DNA of 64,000 nucleotides from Cryptomeria japonica (taxonomy: Eukaryota; Streptophyta; Pinopsida; Cupressales; Cupressaceae): contig NC_081411.1 of assembly GCF_030272615.1 (NCBI RefSeq), positions 836,310,136 through 836,374,135 on the forward strand, in the 5' to 3' direction. A model generated the notes under the pieces. The model ran no database searches. It saw only the letters and a list, made by a program, of their open reading frames with translations, and was not told where the DNA came from. Position 1 is the first letter of the stretch. Every line of letters begins with the position of its first letter. Below are positions 23,906-34,952 of the stretch, in pieces. A program made the position numbers and the translations under genes.

Positions 23906-24197
23906 GACAAAACCCTAATTAGGATTGACGATGTCCAAAATGATGACAAATAAGCATACACATTGATGCAATAGGATAAGATCAATTAAAATCATGACTG
24001 GATAGTGTTGTCGACAAGACCAAATTTGAGAGCGAGACGAATGAAGAATGTAGAGGAATGACTCGATGTTCACAAATGATAAAGACCAAGTATGAATCAT
24101 AGGAGAAATGTTAATGCAACGCAAAAACCTAAAATGAGGCAATGCGCAAATGTTAAAGTATGACTCCGCAAGCGTTGACCATTTTTAGGTGTCTACA

Positions 24198-24215
24198 TTT
24201 TGCCCCTCTTTGAGA
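24198..24215 (-). promoter_or_regulatory. Polypurine tract of the Trp-primed element
   Basis: The minus strand reads TCAAAGAGGGGCAAAA directly before the TGTAGAC start of the left LTR. It fixes the element orientation as minus. Confidence 0.75.
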
Positions 24216-24719
24216 CAATGTGATTTTAAGCGTTGTTTCAAAGAACAATAATGAAAATGCCCCAGACAATAACAATGACATATGCATGGCCCCTCGAGGA
24301 ATTGGCCGGAAACATCCAGAAAAGAGGCCAATTGATCGATAAAAAGGATAGGATCGAATGAACTGACAATCGGATATCGGATGCATGAAGGACAAGCAAT
24401 TTAAGATGCAAAAGACTGCGACCAACATAAGATGAAGAGAGTGCACGTCCATCTATGCACTGACAAAGATCTATAAATGAGGCCAAGAGAGTGAAAAAGT
24501 GCTCATTTGCACTAGACAAAGAGGAGGATTTGTTGCACTGGACAAGAACACTTGCAGAGAGATGGTGAACATTCCAATGGTGGATCACCTGGGGGAACGT
24601 GTATGCACATTCAGATGACTGAACGACGTAGGAGCAGTGGTATGGATCTCAAATACCCATGTTTTCAATTTCATGAATTTTGATTGCTTGCGGGACATTG
24701 CGGGGCCCACAGGGGATGC

Positions 24720-24812
24720 AGAAAAGGACTCCTGCACTTGTGTAGGGCGAATCCTGCGCTTGTGTAGGGTCTTCTGCGCTTGTGTAGGGAGACACAGGCA
24801 CAGGTTACCTTA
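24720..24812. repeat. Minisatellite, TGCGCTTGTGTAGGG type
   Basis: Three consecutive units like TCCTGCGCTTGTGTAGGG, then degenerate GACACAGGCACAGG and ACACAGGCGCAA. A related array in inverse orientation lies at the other end of the internal region (36715-36840). Confidence 0.8.
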
Positions 24813-24997
24813 CACAGGCGCAATTGTGCAATGCAAACCCTAATTTTGGTCAAAATGACATGCAAATGATCCAGAAAGAGGGGACAAGGGTAGGATAGGT
24901 CAGATTAGATGAAAAACACCCTGATTAGACATGAAAATGAGGAAATGCAACCCATAGGAGCAAACCCTAAAATTGACAAAATATGCCCCAATTTGTA

Positions 24998-26833
24998 ATG
25001 CAGAGTTGACAGTATCCGTTGATCACACGGGAAAACCGACTAGATTGCTTTATGCTAGGACATAGACTGAGGAGCACAGAGAGAGATACCTTAGCAGGAC
25101 TTGGGATATACTATGTCACATTCATGCCCAAGATTAGGGCAAACACAAGACTACTGACCGCATTGGCAGAGCAATGGCATTCAGAGACTTCCTCCTTCCA
25201 TCTGGCGACTGGAGAGGCAACGGTGACACTAGAGGATGTATGGTGTATCTTCCGCATTCTGATTCATGGAGAGATGATAGAGTATGACCCAGTGATAGGG
25301 AGAGACGCACTGTGCAGATTATTGGAGTGCGAAGCAGATGAGTTGGATATCGTCGAGAGGGAGATTGGCTGGGAGACTATGGCATCAGAGTATGATTGAC
25401 GATACGTGGTGATAGCAGTGGTGATAGCATGTCTACTAGCAGGAGACAGACGAGGACATGGATTCCCTATTGGATGGGGAAGAGTGCTAGAGTGGATGGC
25501 GACAGAGGGGACAGTGTACGCATGGGGACCATGTGTACTGGCTATGCTCTATTTTCAGTTGCATCAGATAGCATATCAGGGAGTTCAGACTTTGAGCTGT
25601 GGAGTCACATTGCTACAGGTATGGGCATTTGAGCAGATAGCCATATGTCGACCGATCACAGATAGACAAGTAGTACCACATCAACCATATGTGTATTGCT
25701 ATGGGGGAGCACTGAGACAGGGTCCTTTTGGATACATATTATATTGGCGACATGAGCTAGACCGACTGAGAGAGTTCATATGGAGGCCATATCATGATTG
25801 TCCAGGATGGTCAGATGATAGTGAGGAGTTACCATATTGTAGATAGGAGAGGTACCTAATTGGGCGACCAGTGAATCACCAGAGAGTGATTGAATTGTAC
25901 CTACTAGAGAGAGTCAGACGATAGTTTGGAGAGAGGCAGGATATATTGAGGAGGACTGCACACTTTGCCTGATCTCAGAGAGAGACGAGTCAGTGGTGGA
26001 GTATGATTTAGCCACACACAGCATATGCAAACTTCTCACAGCTACAACAGAGACAGTGGGATTGGAGATCAGATGTGGTAGATGCTGGGACGACAGATGA
26101 GTATGAGAGATGGTTTGCATGATAGTGGCCAGTGCCATTGATAGATCCGGATATTCTAGTACCGAGGTGACAGGAGGACTTCCCACTCACCGGAGAGGAG
26201 TAGGGAGATGATGAGGATGAGGAGGATGAGGACAGGGATGAGGATGAGGATGAGGATGAGGATGAGGATGGAGATGAGGATGGGGATGGAGACGAGGATG
26301 GTGGGGATGACGAGGATGAGCCAGATTCAGGCAAGCATGAGGCATTATAGGACATACCCATAGAGCCAGAGATAGCTAGGACAGAGGAGATGGAGATATT
26401 CAGGGCTACCATAGTGAGTCAGTAGGATCACATTGAGACTTTAGAGAGAGAGCATGATCAGTTCAGAGTGGAGATAGCTAGACTCACAGCGGCTCGAGAT
26501 GCAGCGATTGCTCAGGCACAGCGAGAGGAATAGAGAGTCACTGAGTATATTGGGTCGATTCAGGATGCTAGTGTACGAGAGCTAGGACAAATGTTGGTAG
26601 AGACCGGAGAGGAGATACACCATTGGAGGACACTATATGAGAGTGCAGTTCCACCAAAGCAGAGAGCACCTTCACATCGGGCATGAAATAGGACAGAGAG
26701 CAGGGCACGCTCTCAGAGGTCATTGAGCAGCATGGGGGTGAGTGGACCGATGAGACCACCACAGCCAGGACCAGGAGGGACATCATCCGTGAGACATGGC
26801 AGGGATGAGGAGGACAGAGGGAGCACCCAGTGA
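24998..26833 (+). pseudogene. Plant mobile domain (PMD/MAIN-like) ORF, antisense in LTR element
   Basis: A reading frame of about 611 codons with no detectable frameshift. From ATG 24998 it runs through a plant mobile domain: LTALAEQWHSETSSFHLATG then TVTLEDVWCIFRILIHGE, the classic E-T-x-x-F-H-L-P..GE.T.TL.DV pattern, and a second part with WRHELDRLREFIWRPY. A very acidic Asp/Glu tract (26205-26325), a coiled coil with ETLEREHDQFRVEIARL (26425-26600) and a basic, proline-rich tail end at TGA 26831. It is broken by 14 premature stops (7 TGA, 7 TAG, no TAA): 25007, 25397, 25847, 25922, 25970, 26009, 26120, 26123, 26168, 26201, 26348, 26423, 26531 and 26684. PMD proteins of the MAIN type act in silencing and genome stability, and PMD is often carried by plant transposons. 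It runs opposite to its host element. Confidence 0.85.
26205..26325 (+). repeat. GAGGAT-type acidic coding repeat
   Basis: Near-tandem GAGGATGAGGAT units coding Asp/Glu runs in the PMD frame. On the other strand the same DNA gives a meaningless Ser-rich frame (26008-26412). Confidence 0.9.
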
Positions 26834-29098
26834 CAGAGGCACGTGCTCCTTAGACAGACAGTGGACATTATGTATTTTGACATTTTGTAGTCAGCCTGCG
26901 GGCCATACTTAGGACAGACAGTCCGATTTTGTACTCTAATTATGATGATATATGATATGATATGCATCGATATGATGGGATGCAACATGTTATGACTTAT
27001 GCTATTTTCCCTGTATGGATGCCTTATGCACTGTTTATGGACCTTTGTGGAATATGTATGGATGTATATATTTTTTTGCTTATGCATTTTTGATGCATTT
27101 ATAATATGAAATGGATAAGATGCTTGATGTGATGCAAATGTACTAACCAAATGGATGCAGAATATAGCATATTTGTGCAGGGAAATCAGAGCACTAAACC
27201 GAACTAACTATCCAAACTGACGGAAGAAATGTTAGTAAGAAGAAAATGAGACAGAAGACAGTTAAAGATGAAGAAAACTTGCTTTCAGTAATGCACTTTG
27301 TAGGTGAGAACCTTTATTTTGATATAGCAAAATGGATGTGTAGCATCATGGCATTGAAGGCCAGAGCTGAAATGCAACCCTTTTTGCAAAAGACAGACAC
27401 ATCACAGACAAAAAATAATCACAATCAAGAAAAGGACCATGATCCATCCCGGTCACTCTAAATCACTCATTGATATCATTGAGCAACATAGGAACATGAC
27501 CGAAGCCAAAGATAAATCAATAAAAAGATAAGATGCACAACAAATCAAACAAACATCTTGATCTTCATTGTCAAAAGTTGAAAGTGCTGATAGGACGATC
27601 ATGCTGTTTGGTTTCAGGGAATGTGGTACCCCGTCTAAGATAGGACACAGTTTGGTTTCGAGTATACCACACCCTGTATAAGACCCATGATAGTAGAGAC
27701 AAGGACAAATGATTTTGAGGTTGATTAATATGACAATTCGGATCAGTTTGAATGTCTAGTTTGATTGAAAAAGTGCATCTGTTTAAGCGTGATTTCAGTA
27801 AAGAACAATGTTTGATTGATTGCGAGGCATTGGATGGATGCTCAGTGATCTGTCTATGCACCAAGGGATCCTTTATTGCAAAATGCTTGTTTTTTGGATT
27901 TTAATGTTTTTGAAATGTTTTTGTGTTCATTTTTTCAGGACTTTTTATGATTTTTAGGGATTTTCATTTTTCAATTTTTAGATACTTTTTTCAGTACGTT
28001 ATTCGATTTTTATTTTTTTAGGGAGTTTTTTCAGGACATTTTTCAATTTTTATGATTTTTTTTCAGGACATTTTTCAATTTTTTTTTTTTTATGATTTTT
28101 TCAGGACATTTTTTAATTTTTTCTAGACATTATTTGATTTTTAAGATTTTGCCCCCAGTGTCTAGCAAGGCAAGGAATATGATAGGTGAATAAATAGGCT
28201 TGCTGAAATGATGGTGAATAGAGGGAAGACAAAGGCCTTTTATTATGGAGACAACGCGGATGCAATTTTCAAGGGCTATTATGTGATGGGACAAGAGACT
28301 AGATATGACAATGTAAAGCAGTGACATGGCATGAGGGACATGTCAAGAGGTTTTTGAAAAATATGTTTAAATTTTGCGTCCTTATGTCAAATCAAGATCA
28401 AGGAATGAAAAAGAGTGTATGGATAGTGATAAGATATGGATAGGATAAGCAAGACCAAGAATGGATAAGGGACATGGACCGAAGGTTGGGGTTGGATAAG
28501 GGATAATGGCAGAAAGTTGCAATAAGCCAGGGAATATGGATGAAAGGTTGTAATAAGCAAATGGATAAAGACCAAAAGCTATGATGGACTAAAAGCTGCA
28601 AACAAGATACATGATGCTCATGAAGATCCTCAGCCTTGTCAAGATCAAAGGTGGAAAGAGGAAATGGATATGAGGGACAATAGGATATGAAGGGTAATGA
28701 CAGGGGTTCGATAGGATAATGAAGGGCAATAGGATATGAAGGAGGAAACCTGCCCTCAAGTGTGGTATGCAAGAAGTTCATAGATTATGCATGATGCCTG
28801 TTTGCCAGGTTTTCATCATGGTACTTGCCCAAGGTGCCTGTTTGCCAGGTTTTCACCAGTGGACGAATTATTTTTCTTTACTTTTTTTCTTTACTTTTTT
28901 TTTTCACTTTTTTTTTTTTTTTGATATTTTTACTTTTTCAATAGAAGATGGACACATGATAGGGGATGGAAGAAGGAATCAAGCATCCTTTTTTTTGGAG
29001 AGTAGCCTTGAAATAAATGGACCATGACCTTTTAAAGCATGCTCAAAGACGTTGGTAGGATAAGGACATGGAAAATGAGATGAAACTAAGGCAAGGAT
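26834..29098. other. Non-coding interior with T-rich repeats
   Basis: No gene recognised. At 27890-28145 there is a strongly T-rich block with repeated TTTTTTCAGGACATTTTTCAA units (at least four). At 28795-28865 the phrase GCCTGTTTGCCAGGTTTTCA occurs twice about 40 bp apart. Poly-T runs follow at 28868-28925. This is probably the untranslated 3' part of the sense transcript or the 3' flank of the antisense PMD ORF. Confidence 0.5.
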
Positions 29099-30562
29099 TT
29101 ATGCAAAGGATTGGATCAAAGGGATGGAAGGATGGAAAATATGCATTGGATAATGGATAGGGTATTGGAATAATTGGGCTTGAGTGGATGGAAATGTTGG
29201 CAAGATCGACATTGGCACACACCTTGAGGGGTGATGGGCTGATGGAGGAAAGACGTATTTTGGATATTGAGATTTTGACGAAGGAAAGGCTATGGATTTT
29301 GGGACATAAGGGCCCAAAATGGATAAAGAAGGTGATGGAGGGACAAATTTGAGAGGGTTGGATGGAGGAATAGCAACTTTGGATGCCAAGTTGGATGTTT
29401 CTTTAGGCTTTTGTGCTTCAAGGAGCCGCTTAGGGATCCACATGGTTTTTGATTTTTCATGCTTTTGTGGTTCCTTGGAGTGCACTGCTTGCACAAGGGA
29501 TTTAGGAACCCATATATATTTTGTCTTTGCTTTATTTTTCTCAATGGGCCTTTGTGGCCTTTTGGATATTTCTTTTTCTTTTTGGATCATATTTTTCTTT
29601 GTTTTGACATGTCGATTATATTGGACATGTTGATCCTTGAATACATGTGGATTGCTAGACTTATGACTTTTATACTTGGCATCCAAATTGCTTGGAGGGG
29701 GAAAAGAATGCATGGATGGATATGAATGAAATGGAGTTCTTTTGGATGGATGAAATTTACTCAAGGATGTATGCCTTTGCTGACCTTGCATACAAGATGC
29801 AGGGATATAAGGACCTAATATGGATGGAAGGTATGATGGGGAAGGTGTATGTTTTGATTTTGATGGAGGGATACCAACGTCTTGAGAGTGAGTTGTGTAG
29901 ACATGACCCTTAAGATCTTCTTTGCCTTTATGGATATCTTGACTTGTAGGATACTATTTTCTTTGGGAAGAAGATGCGAGTCCATTATGAGGTGGATATG
30001 ATATGAGAGAAATAATGAGATCTTGAAGTGGATCTGATTGGACCAAAGAGGAAGAACCCATTGTTAATGTCGAGGGTTCATGAACATCTTGCACTGACAT
30101 GTTAGAATCATGAAGGGGATTAGGATCATGAGAGGGACTAGGATTTTGTAGTGGACATGGTTCAATGATAGGCTCTTCAAGAGATGGAATGGGAGACATA
30201 ATGGGATCATCAAAAGAAATGCGATCTTGGAGTGTATATGGAGCATTAGGACAAGGAGATGGAGGAACAAGTGGATCTTATGGAGGATCTGAAGGAATAA
30301 TTTGATCTTGACAAGGAGGAAGATCATTGGAATCCTCTTTAAAGGTGCTTTTCTCTTGACTTTCAATGGGATCATCGAAAAGGATGGAAGGGATATCTGG
30401 AATGTCAATGGGATTTGAAAGGACATTTTTTTCATGAAATGGAAGGGGATCATTTGGGATTGGATGGACTGGGATATCTTGATCTTGCTCAGGGAATGGA
30501 GTGTCAATAGGACTTTGGATAGGATGAACAAGAATAGGGGAATCATCATGAGTGTCTGGGAA
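29099..30562 (-). pseudogene. Sense ORF of Trp-primed element, C-terminal half
   Basis: The continuation, left of the nested copia, of the ORF at 33571-34952. The piece next to the insertion (30278-30565) is rich in Asp, Pro, Ser and Ile with DPLPFHE / DIPDIPSILFDDP-like acidic repeats. The distal piece (29099-29791, 230 codons) is basic and Pro/Ser-rich and carries two related boxes, KYIWVPKSLVQA and TMWIPKRLLEAQ. Between them (about 29800-30270) the frame has stops. No enzyme motif is seen. It could be a divergent structural protein, or filler selected only for RNA function. It resembles no family that I can name. Confidence 0.5.
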
Positions 30563-30567
30563 CATGG
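30563..30567. repeat. Target-site duplication CATGG (left)
   Basis: CATGG directly before the left LTR at 30568; the identical copy follows the right LTR at 33571-33575. Confidence 0.92.
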
Positions 30568-30886
30568 TGTTAGAGTAAAGGTTTTAATTTAATCATGTTG
30601 ATTAAATTACCTTTATTCCTCTCTTAAGATTTCACTTTAGTTTGCATTTGTGACATTTAATAATTATATTAATTATTAAATGTCTACCTATTAGGGTTTC
30701 TTTTAGGGTTGCACAATATCCTTTTATAAGGATTCATCATTGTAATTTATCTTTCTCTTGGATGAATACAATTTTCAGCTTTCAGAGCACCCTTGCTTGT
30801 TTGTCTCCATCTCTTCTTTCTGTGACAGGTTATTTGCATGCAGGTGATCTTTGGGGTTTGTGAAGTTGGCTTTCTCAACTTCTACA
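30568..30886 (+). repeat. 5' LTR of short copia
   Basis: TGTTAGAGTAAAGG to CAACTTCTACA, 319 bp. Shared with the 3' LTR are the first 13 bases, CTCTTAAGATTTC, the CATTTAATAATTA...AATTATTAAATG palindromic region, TTATAAGGATT and CTGTGACAGGTT..TTGCATGCAGG; the stretches between differ. Confidence 0.92.
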
Positions 30887-30900
30887 TGGTATCAGAGCTG
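30887..30900 (+). promoter_or_regulatory. PBS, initiator-Met tRNA
   Basis: TGGTATCAGAGCTG directly abutting the 5' LTR, the canonical plant copia primer site. Confidence 0.95.
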
Positions 30901-31243
30901 GATCTGTTGCAGCTTGTTCAGAATTTTGAAAGATTTTGAGATCCAGGTTTTGGTTGCATCAGATCTGTGTTTGTCTTCTATTTTTTTATTTTGGAATAGG
31001 GGGTATTTTTTTTTCGGTGCACTTTGAGCCCAAACGGACCTCACCGTTGAGCTCGTAGCGCCCAAAAACCCCTATTTCCATATAAAATTCGTCTGATTTG
31101 GACACAGTTGCACCAGGAGGCAAATTTTTTTTATGCCCCAAGGCCGTACGGCCCCAGGGCACGCAGACCGAGGCAAATCCAAAAAAAAAAACACTGTTTG
31201 TGTTTAACGGCGGGCGGTCCAGTTTGATGAGTGCTATCCTTAG

Positions 31244-33031
31244 ATGGATTCTCCATCACCAGCTTCTCCCTCATTGCCTACTCCTTCCTCTTCATCTCTT
31301 GAGGATTACTTATCTCTTGAGGATGATGTAGATCATGATCCACCATCTCCACCACCACCAGTTGCTCCGTCTTTGCCGAAGTGGGCCCGTGATACTGTTG
31401 ATGCAGCTGGTTCTTTGGCAGGTGATCCTTCAGATACTCGTCGCACTCGTGCTCAGACATCTGGTTCTAGTCTTTTGAGTCATACCCTTTCAGATGATCC
31501 TCAAAAGTTTTCAGAGGCGACAGGACACCCAGAGTGGGATAGGGCCATGGATGAGGAGTATTCTTCTTTGATGAAGAATCATACTTGGGATCTTTGTCCT
31601 CTTCCTAAGGGAAGAAAGTTGGTTCGGTGCAAGTGGGTGTATCGTACCAAGTATGCTGCAGATGGTTCTATTGATAAGTATAAGGCCCGTCTTGTTGCGA
31701 AGGGGTTTTCTCAGGTAGAGGGTATTGACTACTCTGAGACCTTTTCTCCTGTCGCCAAGATGAATTCTATACGCCTGGTACTTTCACTTGCAGCTTCACA
31801 GGGATGGACAGTGTTTCAGATGGATGTGAAGAGTGCCTTCTTGCATGGAGACCTACATGAGGAGATCTATATGGAGCAGCCTCAGGGTTTTGTGCAGGAC
31901 ACTTCTTTGGTTTGCAAACTTTGACGTTCATTGTATGGTCTCAAACAAGCCCCCAGGGCTTGGTATGAGAAGATGGACTCCTTCTTGCTTTCCTCACACT
32001 TCACACGCTGTCATTCTGATCACACAGTCTATATTCAGCATCAGGAGGGTGATCTTTTGATTCTAGTGCTATATGTAGATGATCTCATCATTACAGGTAG
32101 CTCATCCTCCATGATTCAGAGTGTTTAGAGAGCTTTGATGGAGCAGTTTGAGATGACCGATCTTGGTCTCTTGCACTTCTTTCTGGGTCTACAGGGTATT
32201 CAGTCTTCGGATGGGATTTCCATTTTTCAGGAGAAGTATGCTCTTGATATGCTTCAGCGATTTGGCATGCTTGATTGCAAGTCTGCCCCCACTCCATTTC
32301 AGTCAGGTGTTGTTTTGTCTTCCACTTGCTCTACTCCTTCAGTAGACCCCACTTTATACAGGCAGTTGGTTGGCAGTCTATTGTACCTGACACATTCTCG
32401 TCCTGATCTTTCCTTTGCGGTTGGCCTTGTCTCTCGGTTCTCCCATGATCCTCATGAGAGCCATTGGCAAGCAGCCAAACGTATTTTGAGATATATTCGG
32501 GGCACCACACATTATGGCATTCACTACTCTTCAGGATCCCCTCATATCATTGGCTTCACTGACTCCGATTGGGCTGGTGATGTCAATGATCGGAAGTCTA
32601 CTTCTGGCTTCGTTTTTTGCCTTGGTTCTGGTCCTATCACATGGTCTTGCAAGAAGCAATCTTCTATTGCATTATCATCTACAGAGGCTGAGTACCGTGC
32701 AGCAGTGTTAGCCAGTCAGGAGGTTTTATGGCTTCGGCAATCGATGACAGAGTTTGGGTTTCCTCCAGATTGTCCCACTATTCTTTGGTGTGACAACCAG
32801 AGTGCCATTCACATTTCACGCAACCCAGTGGAGCATCAACGGACAAAGCACATTGAAATCCACATGCACTTCATCAGACAGTTGATTCAGGATGGTTCTC
32901 TCATCTTGGAGTATATTCCTACAGAGGAGCAGGTTGCTGACATCTTCACTAAACCTTTGGCATCTCCGCGCTATCTTCAGTTGCGCTCAATGCTTGGGGT
33001 GAAGGAAGTTGTCCTTGGGGGGTCTCAGTGA
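31244..33031 (+). pseudogene. Copia reverse transcriptase-RNase H
   Basis: A single frame from ATG 31244 to 33031 with only two stops (TGA 31922, TAG 32126) and no frameshift. RT: SEATGHPEWDRAMDEEYSSL, KWVYRTKY, VEGIDYSETFSPVAKM, FQMDVKSAFLHGDLHEEIYM, YGLKQAPRAWYEKMD and the catalytic LYVDDLIITG. RNase H: GFTDSDWAGDVNDRKST, SLSSTEAEYRA-type text (ALSSTEAEYRAAV), LWCDNQSAIHISRNP and HMHFIRQLI, ending ADIFTKPL. This is the complete distal half of copia pol. The integrase that should precede it is missing. Both stops are explained by single C-to-T changes (CGA to TGA, CAG to TAG). It is in better condition than any other pol in the window. Confidence 0.95.
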
Positions 33032-33240
33032 GGCCTTCCTTCCTTCATGTTTTCTTTTCAGCATGATTCTTTATCTCTTTTTGGAGAGGAGTTTTTTCCC
33101 ACTGGGTTTTCTCCTTTACTCCACTTTATAGAGATTTTCTTGTATTCGGGTACCTCATCAGGCCTTGTTGCCGGGACCCTCTTTTGCATTGTAGTTCCTT
33201 TGCTTTTTTCTGCATTGTTTGTAGCTGCATTGTAGCTCAT

Positions 33241-33252
33241 CTTAAGGGGGGG
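33241..33252 (+). promoter_or_regulatory. Polypurine tract of short copia
   Basis: CTTAAGGGGGGG directly before the 3' LTR start TGTTAGAG. Confidence 0.88.
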
Positions 33253-33570
33253 TGTTAGAGTAAAGTAATTAATTAACTTTGCTCTCCTCTTAAGATTTCC
33301 CTTTATGCACATATTAGTCATTTAATAATTAATATTTAATTATTAAATGCTCACACCTTAGGGTTAGGTTTTCCTTTTGGTGTTGATCTCCTTTATAAGG
33401 ATTGATCTCTTGTATTATTCAGATTCTTGATTCATATTTTTCTCTGATAATATCTTTTCTCTTTGTCAAAGCCAAAACCCTTGTATTTGTTCTCTCTCTT
33501 TCTCTGTGACAGGTTTCTTGCATGCAGGTTTCTTTTGGGTTCTGTGGATTTGTATTTCTCAAATCCTACA
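33253..33570 (+). repeat. 3' LTR of short copia
   Basis: TGTTAGAGTAAAGTAATTAA to CTCAAATCCTACA, 318 bp, followed by the CATGG duplication. It is much more different from the 5' LTR than the coding state would suggest. Confidence 0.92.
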
Positions 33571-34952
33571 CATGGGGTCCTGGTCAACAATTGGATGGGA
33601 TGATAAGGTTTCGGGATCTTGATCTTGATTTTCTTTAGGACTCATTTCTTCATGCTCTAAATTATCCTCTTGACATGGGGTTGGACTTTGGATATGCATG
33701 GAGGATTCTGACAAGGAATCAATGATTTGGCATGAAGGGGATGCACTTTGAACATTTGTGATGGATTCTGGCAAGGAATCAATGCTTGAACATGAGGAAG
33801 AGGGACTTCGAATGGGGTCCTCTAAAATAGATAATGGCAATAAAGTGCATGGTGGCATTGGGTCTTGTATTTCTAAAACATGACAAGGATGTGCATCATG
33901 AATTGGATTATCATGGCAATCAATTATGGATAGCTCTTGGATAATTGCATCCTTGGGTGTATTGTTTGATGAGGACAATATGGAAGTTTCTTGTGAAACT
34001 TCTAGAGGTGTAGGGATAGATGCCACTGGAGAGTCAATTTGTTTGTGGGAGGATGAGGAATTGCTAGACATAATTGTATTATTTTTATCTTCCTCAAAGA
34101 ACTCACTTGGTAATTTCCTTAAGAGCATTGCAATAAAGCCACCTTTCTTTCGAGGTTTTGACATGGTTGTATCTGGAATTTGAACTTGTTTGGAAATAAT
34201 TTGGTTTTGATCTGATGTCATGTTTTGATATTGGACTTGGTTCAATTGTTCTGACATGTTTGAAACTTGGCTTGGTGTGTGTTGTAACCTTTGTTTTTTT
34301 ATGTTTGGTTGTTGTTGTTGACATTGATATTCCACCATTGGTTGAACCATTTGTTGACATTGTATAGCTGGTTGGACATATTGTTGAAATTGGACCATTG
34401 GTTGTATTGGTTGCATACATTGGACAATTGGTTGAACCATTGGTTGTATCTGTGGGAAATGTTCGAGCTGTTAATAATTGGTTGTGATGGTTGAAAATCT
34501 GATTGATAGTAAACACCTTCTTGTTCTTGATGTGAAGGCACATAATGTTGTTGTCTCTTTTCTTGAAATTGTTTCATCATCTCTATTTGTGAGAGGAGAG
34601 CTAGTATGTCTGATCGTTCGATAAGAGATCTTACATCAATTGGCTCAATATTTAGATTTTGACCTGGAAATTTTTGAAACACTTTGGACATTTGTGATCT
34701 ACTCTTCTCAATGTTTTTCACTCTTTGTTCCAATATCTCTTCTTCTTGAGCTAGTTTCTCCTCTAGTTTTTGTATTTGGAGACTTGTTTCATCATACAAA
34801 GTTTGATCGATGTTGCTTTGTTGTTGGGTTCGATATAATTGTGATTGCATTGTCGATTGAGATGTCAAACTTTGTTGCATCATTGGTTCTTGGAACCTTG
34901 TTTCAATAGACATGTCACTATGCAAATGCAATATTTTTGGAATTTTATGCAA
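33571..34952 (-). pseudogene. Sense ORF of Trp-primed element, N-terminal half
   Basis: Two overlapping open stretches (34299-34952 and 33559-34440) make one protein with a single frame break near 34440-34480. It begins with a Gln-rich segment, a clear coiled coil (LQIQKLEEKLAQEEEILEQR) and SLIERSDILALLSQIEMMK, then a QPMVQ/QPIVQ low-complexity repeat, a basic patch (SKPRKKGGFIAMLLRKLP) and acidic Ser/Pro/Asp-rich text. The copia element at 30568 interrupts it. Removing the copia and one CATGG copy leaves the frame continuous into the left half. No known domain is seen. Coiled coil plus low complexity suggests a structural role, but that is a guess. Confidence 0.55.

Larger units (their letters stand above)
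22638..24197 (-). repeat. 3' LTR of the Trp-primed element
   Basis: Plus-strand ends TGTACATTAGG and GTCTACA, 1560 bp. It is very similar to 36956-38526. It contains two internal tandem-repeat blocks (about 23045-23180 and 23638-23905). The many short open frames in it, with repeated IDRFV/SILSF text, are products of these repeats. Confidence 0.95.
30568..33570 (+). mobile_element. Short Ty1/copia element with two unlike LTRs
   Basis: A 3003-bp insertion inside the sense ORF of the Trp-primed element, with perfect CATGG duplications. It has a 5' LTR (30568-30886), PBS, a 340-bp leader, an RT-RNase H frame (31244-33031) with two stops, a purine tract and a 3' LTR (33253-33570). Gag, protease and integrase are absent, so it needs a helper. 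Both LTRs are about 319 bp and have the same ends and layout, but they share only blocks and look like different subfamilies, which is unexpected for a normally transposed copy. Confidence 0.93.

Noticed and set aside
23454-24588. Many overlapping minus-strand ORFs with repeated IDRFV/SILSF text (also 37782-38471)
   Set aside because: Products of the LTR minisatellite; duplicated in both LTRs with shifted frames, so not protein-coding.
26008-26412. Minus-strand Ser-rich ORF of 134 codons
   Set aside because: Reverse reading of the Asp/Glu-coding repeat of the PMD frame.
24998-26833. Stop codon reassignment (TAG/TGA read as sense) in the PMD frame
   Set aside because: Neighbouring elements show the same kind of stops, and decay by cytosine deamination in a methylated plant transposon is far simpler.
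29319-29913. Plus-strand ORFs rich in Phe/Leu/Trp
   Set aside because: Reverse strand of the Lys/Pro-rich sense ORF; hydrophobicity comes from complementing Lys codons.
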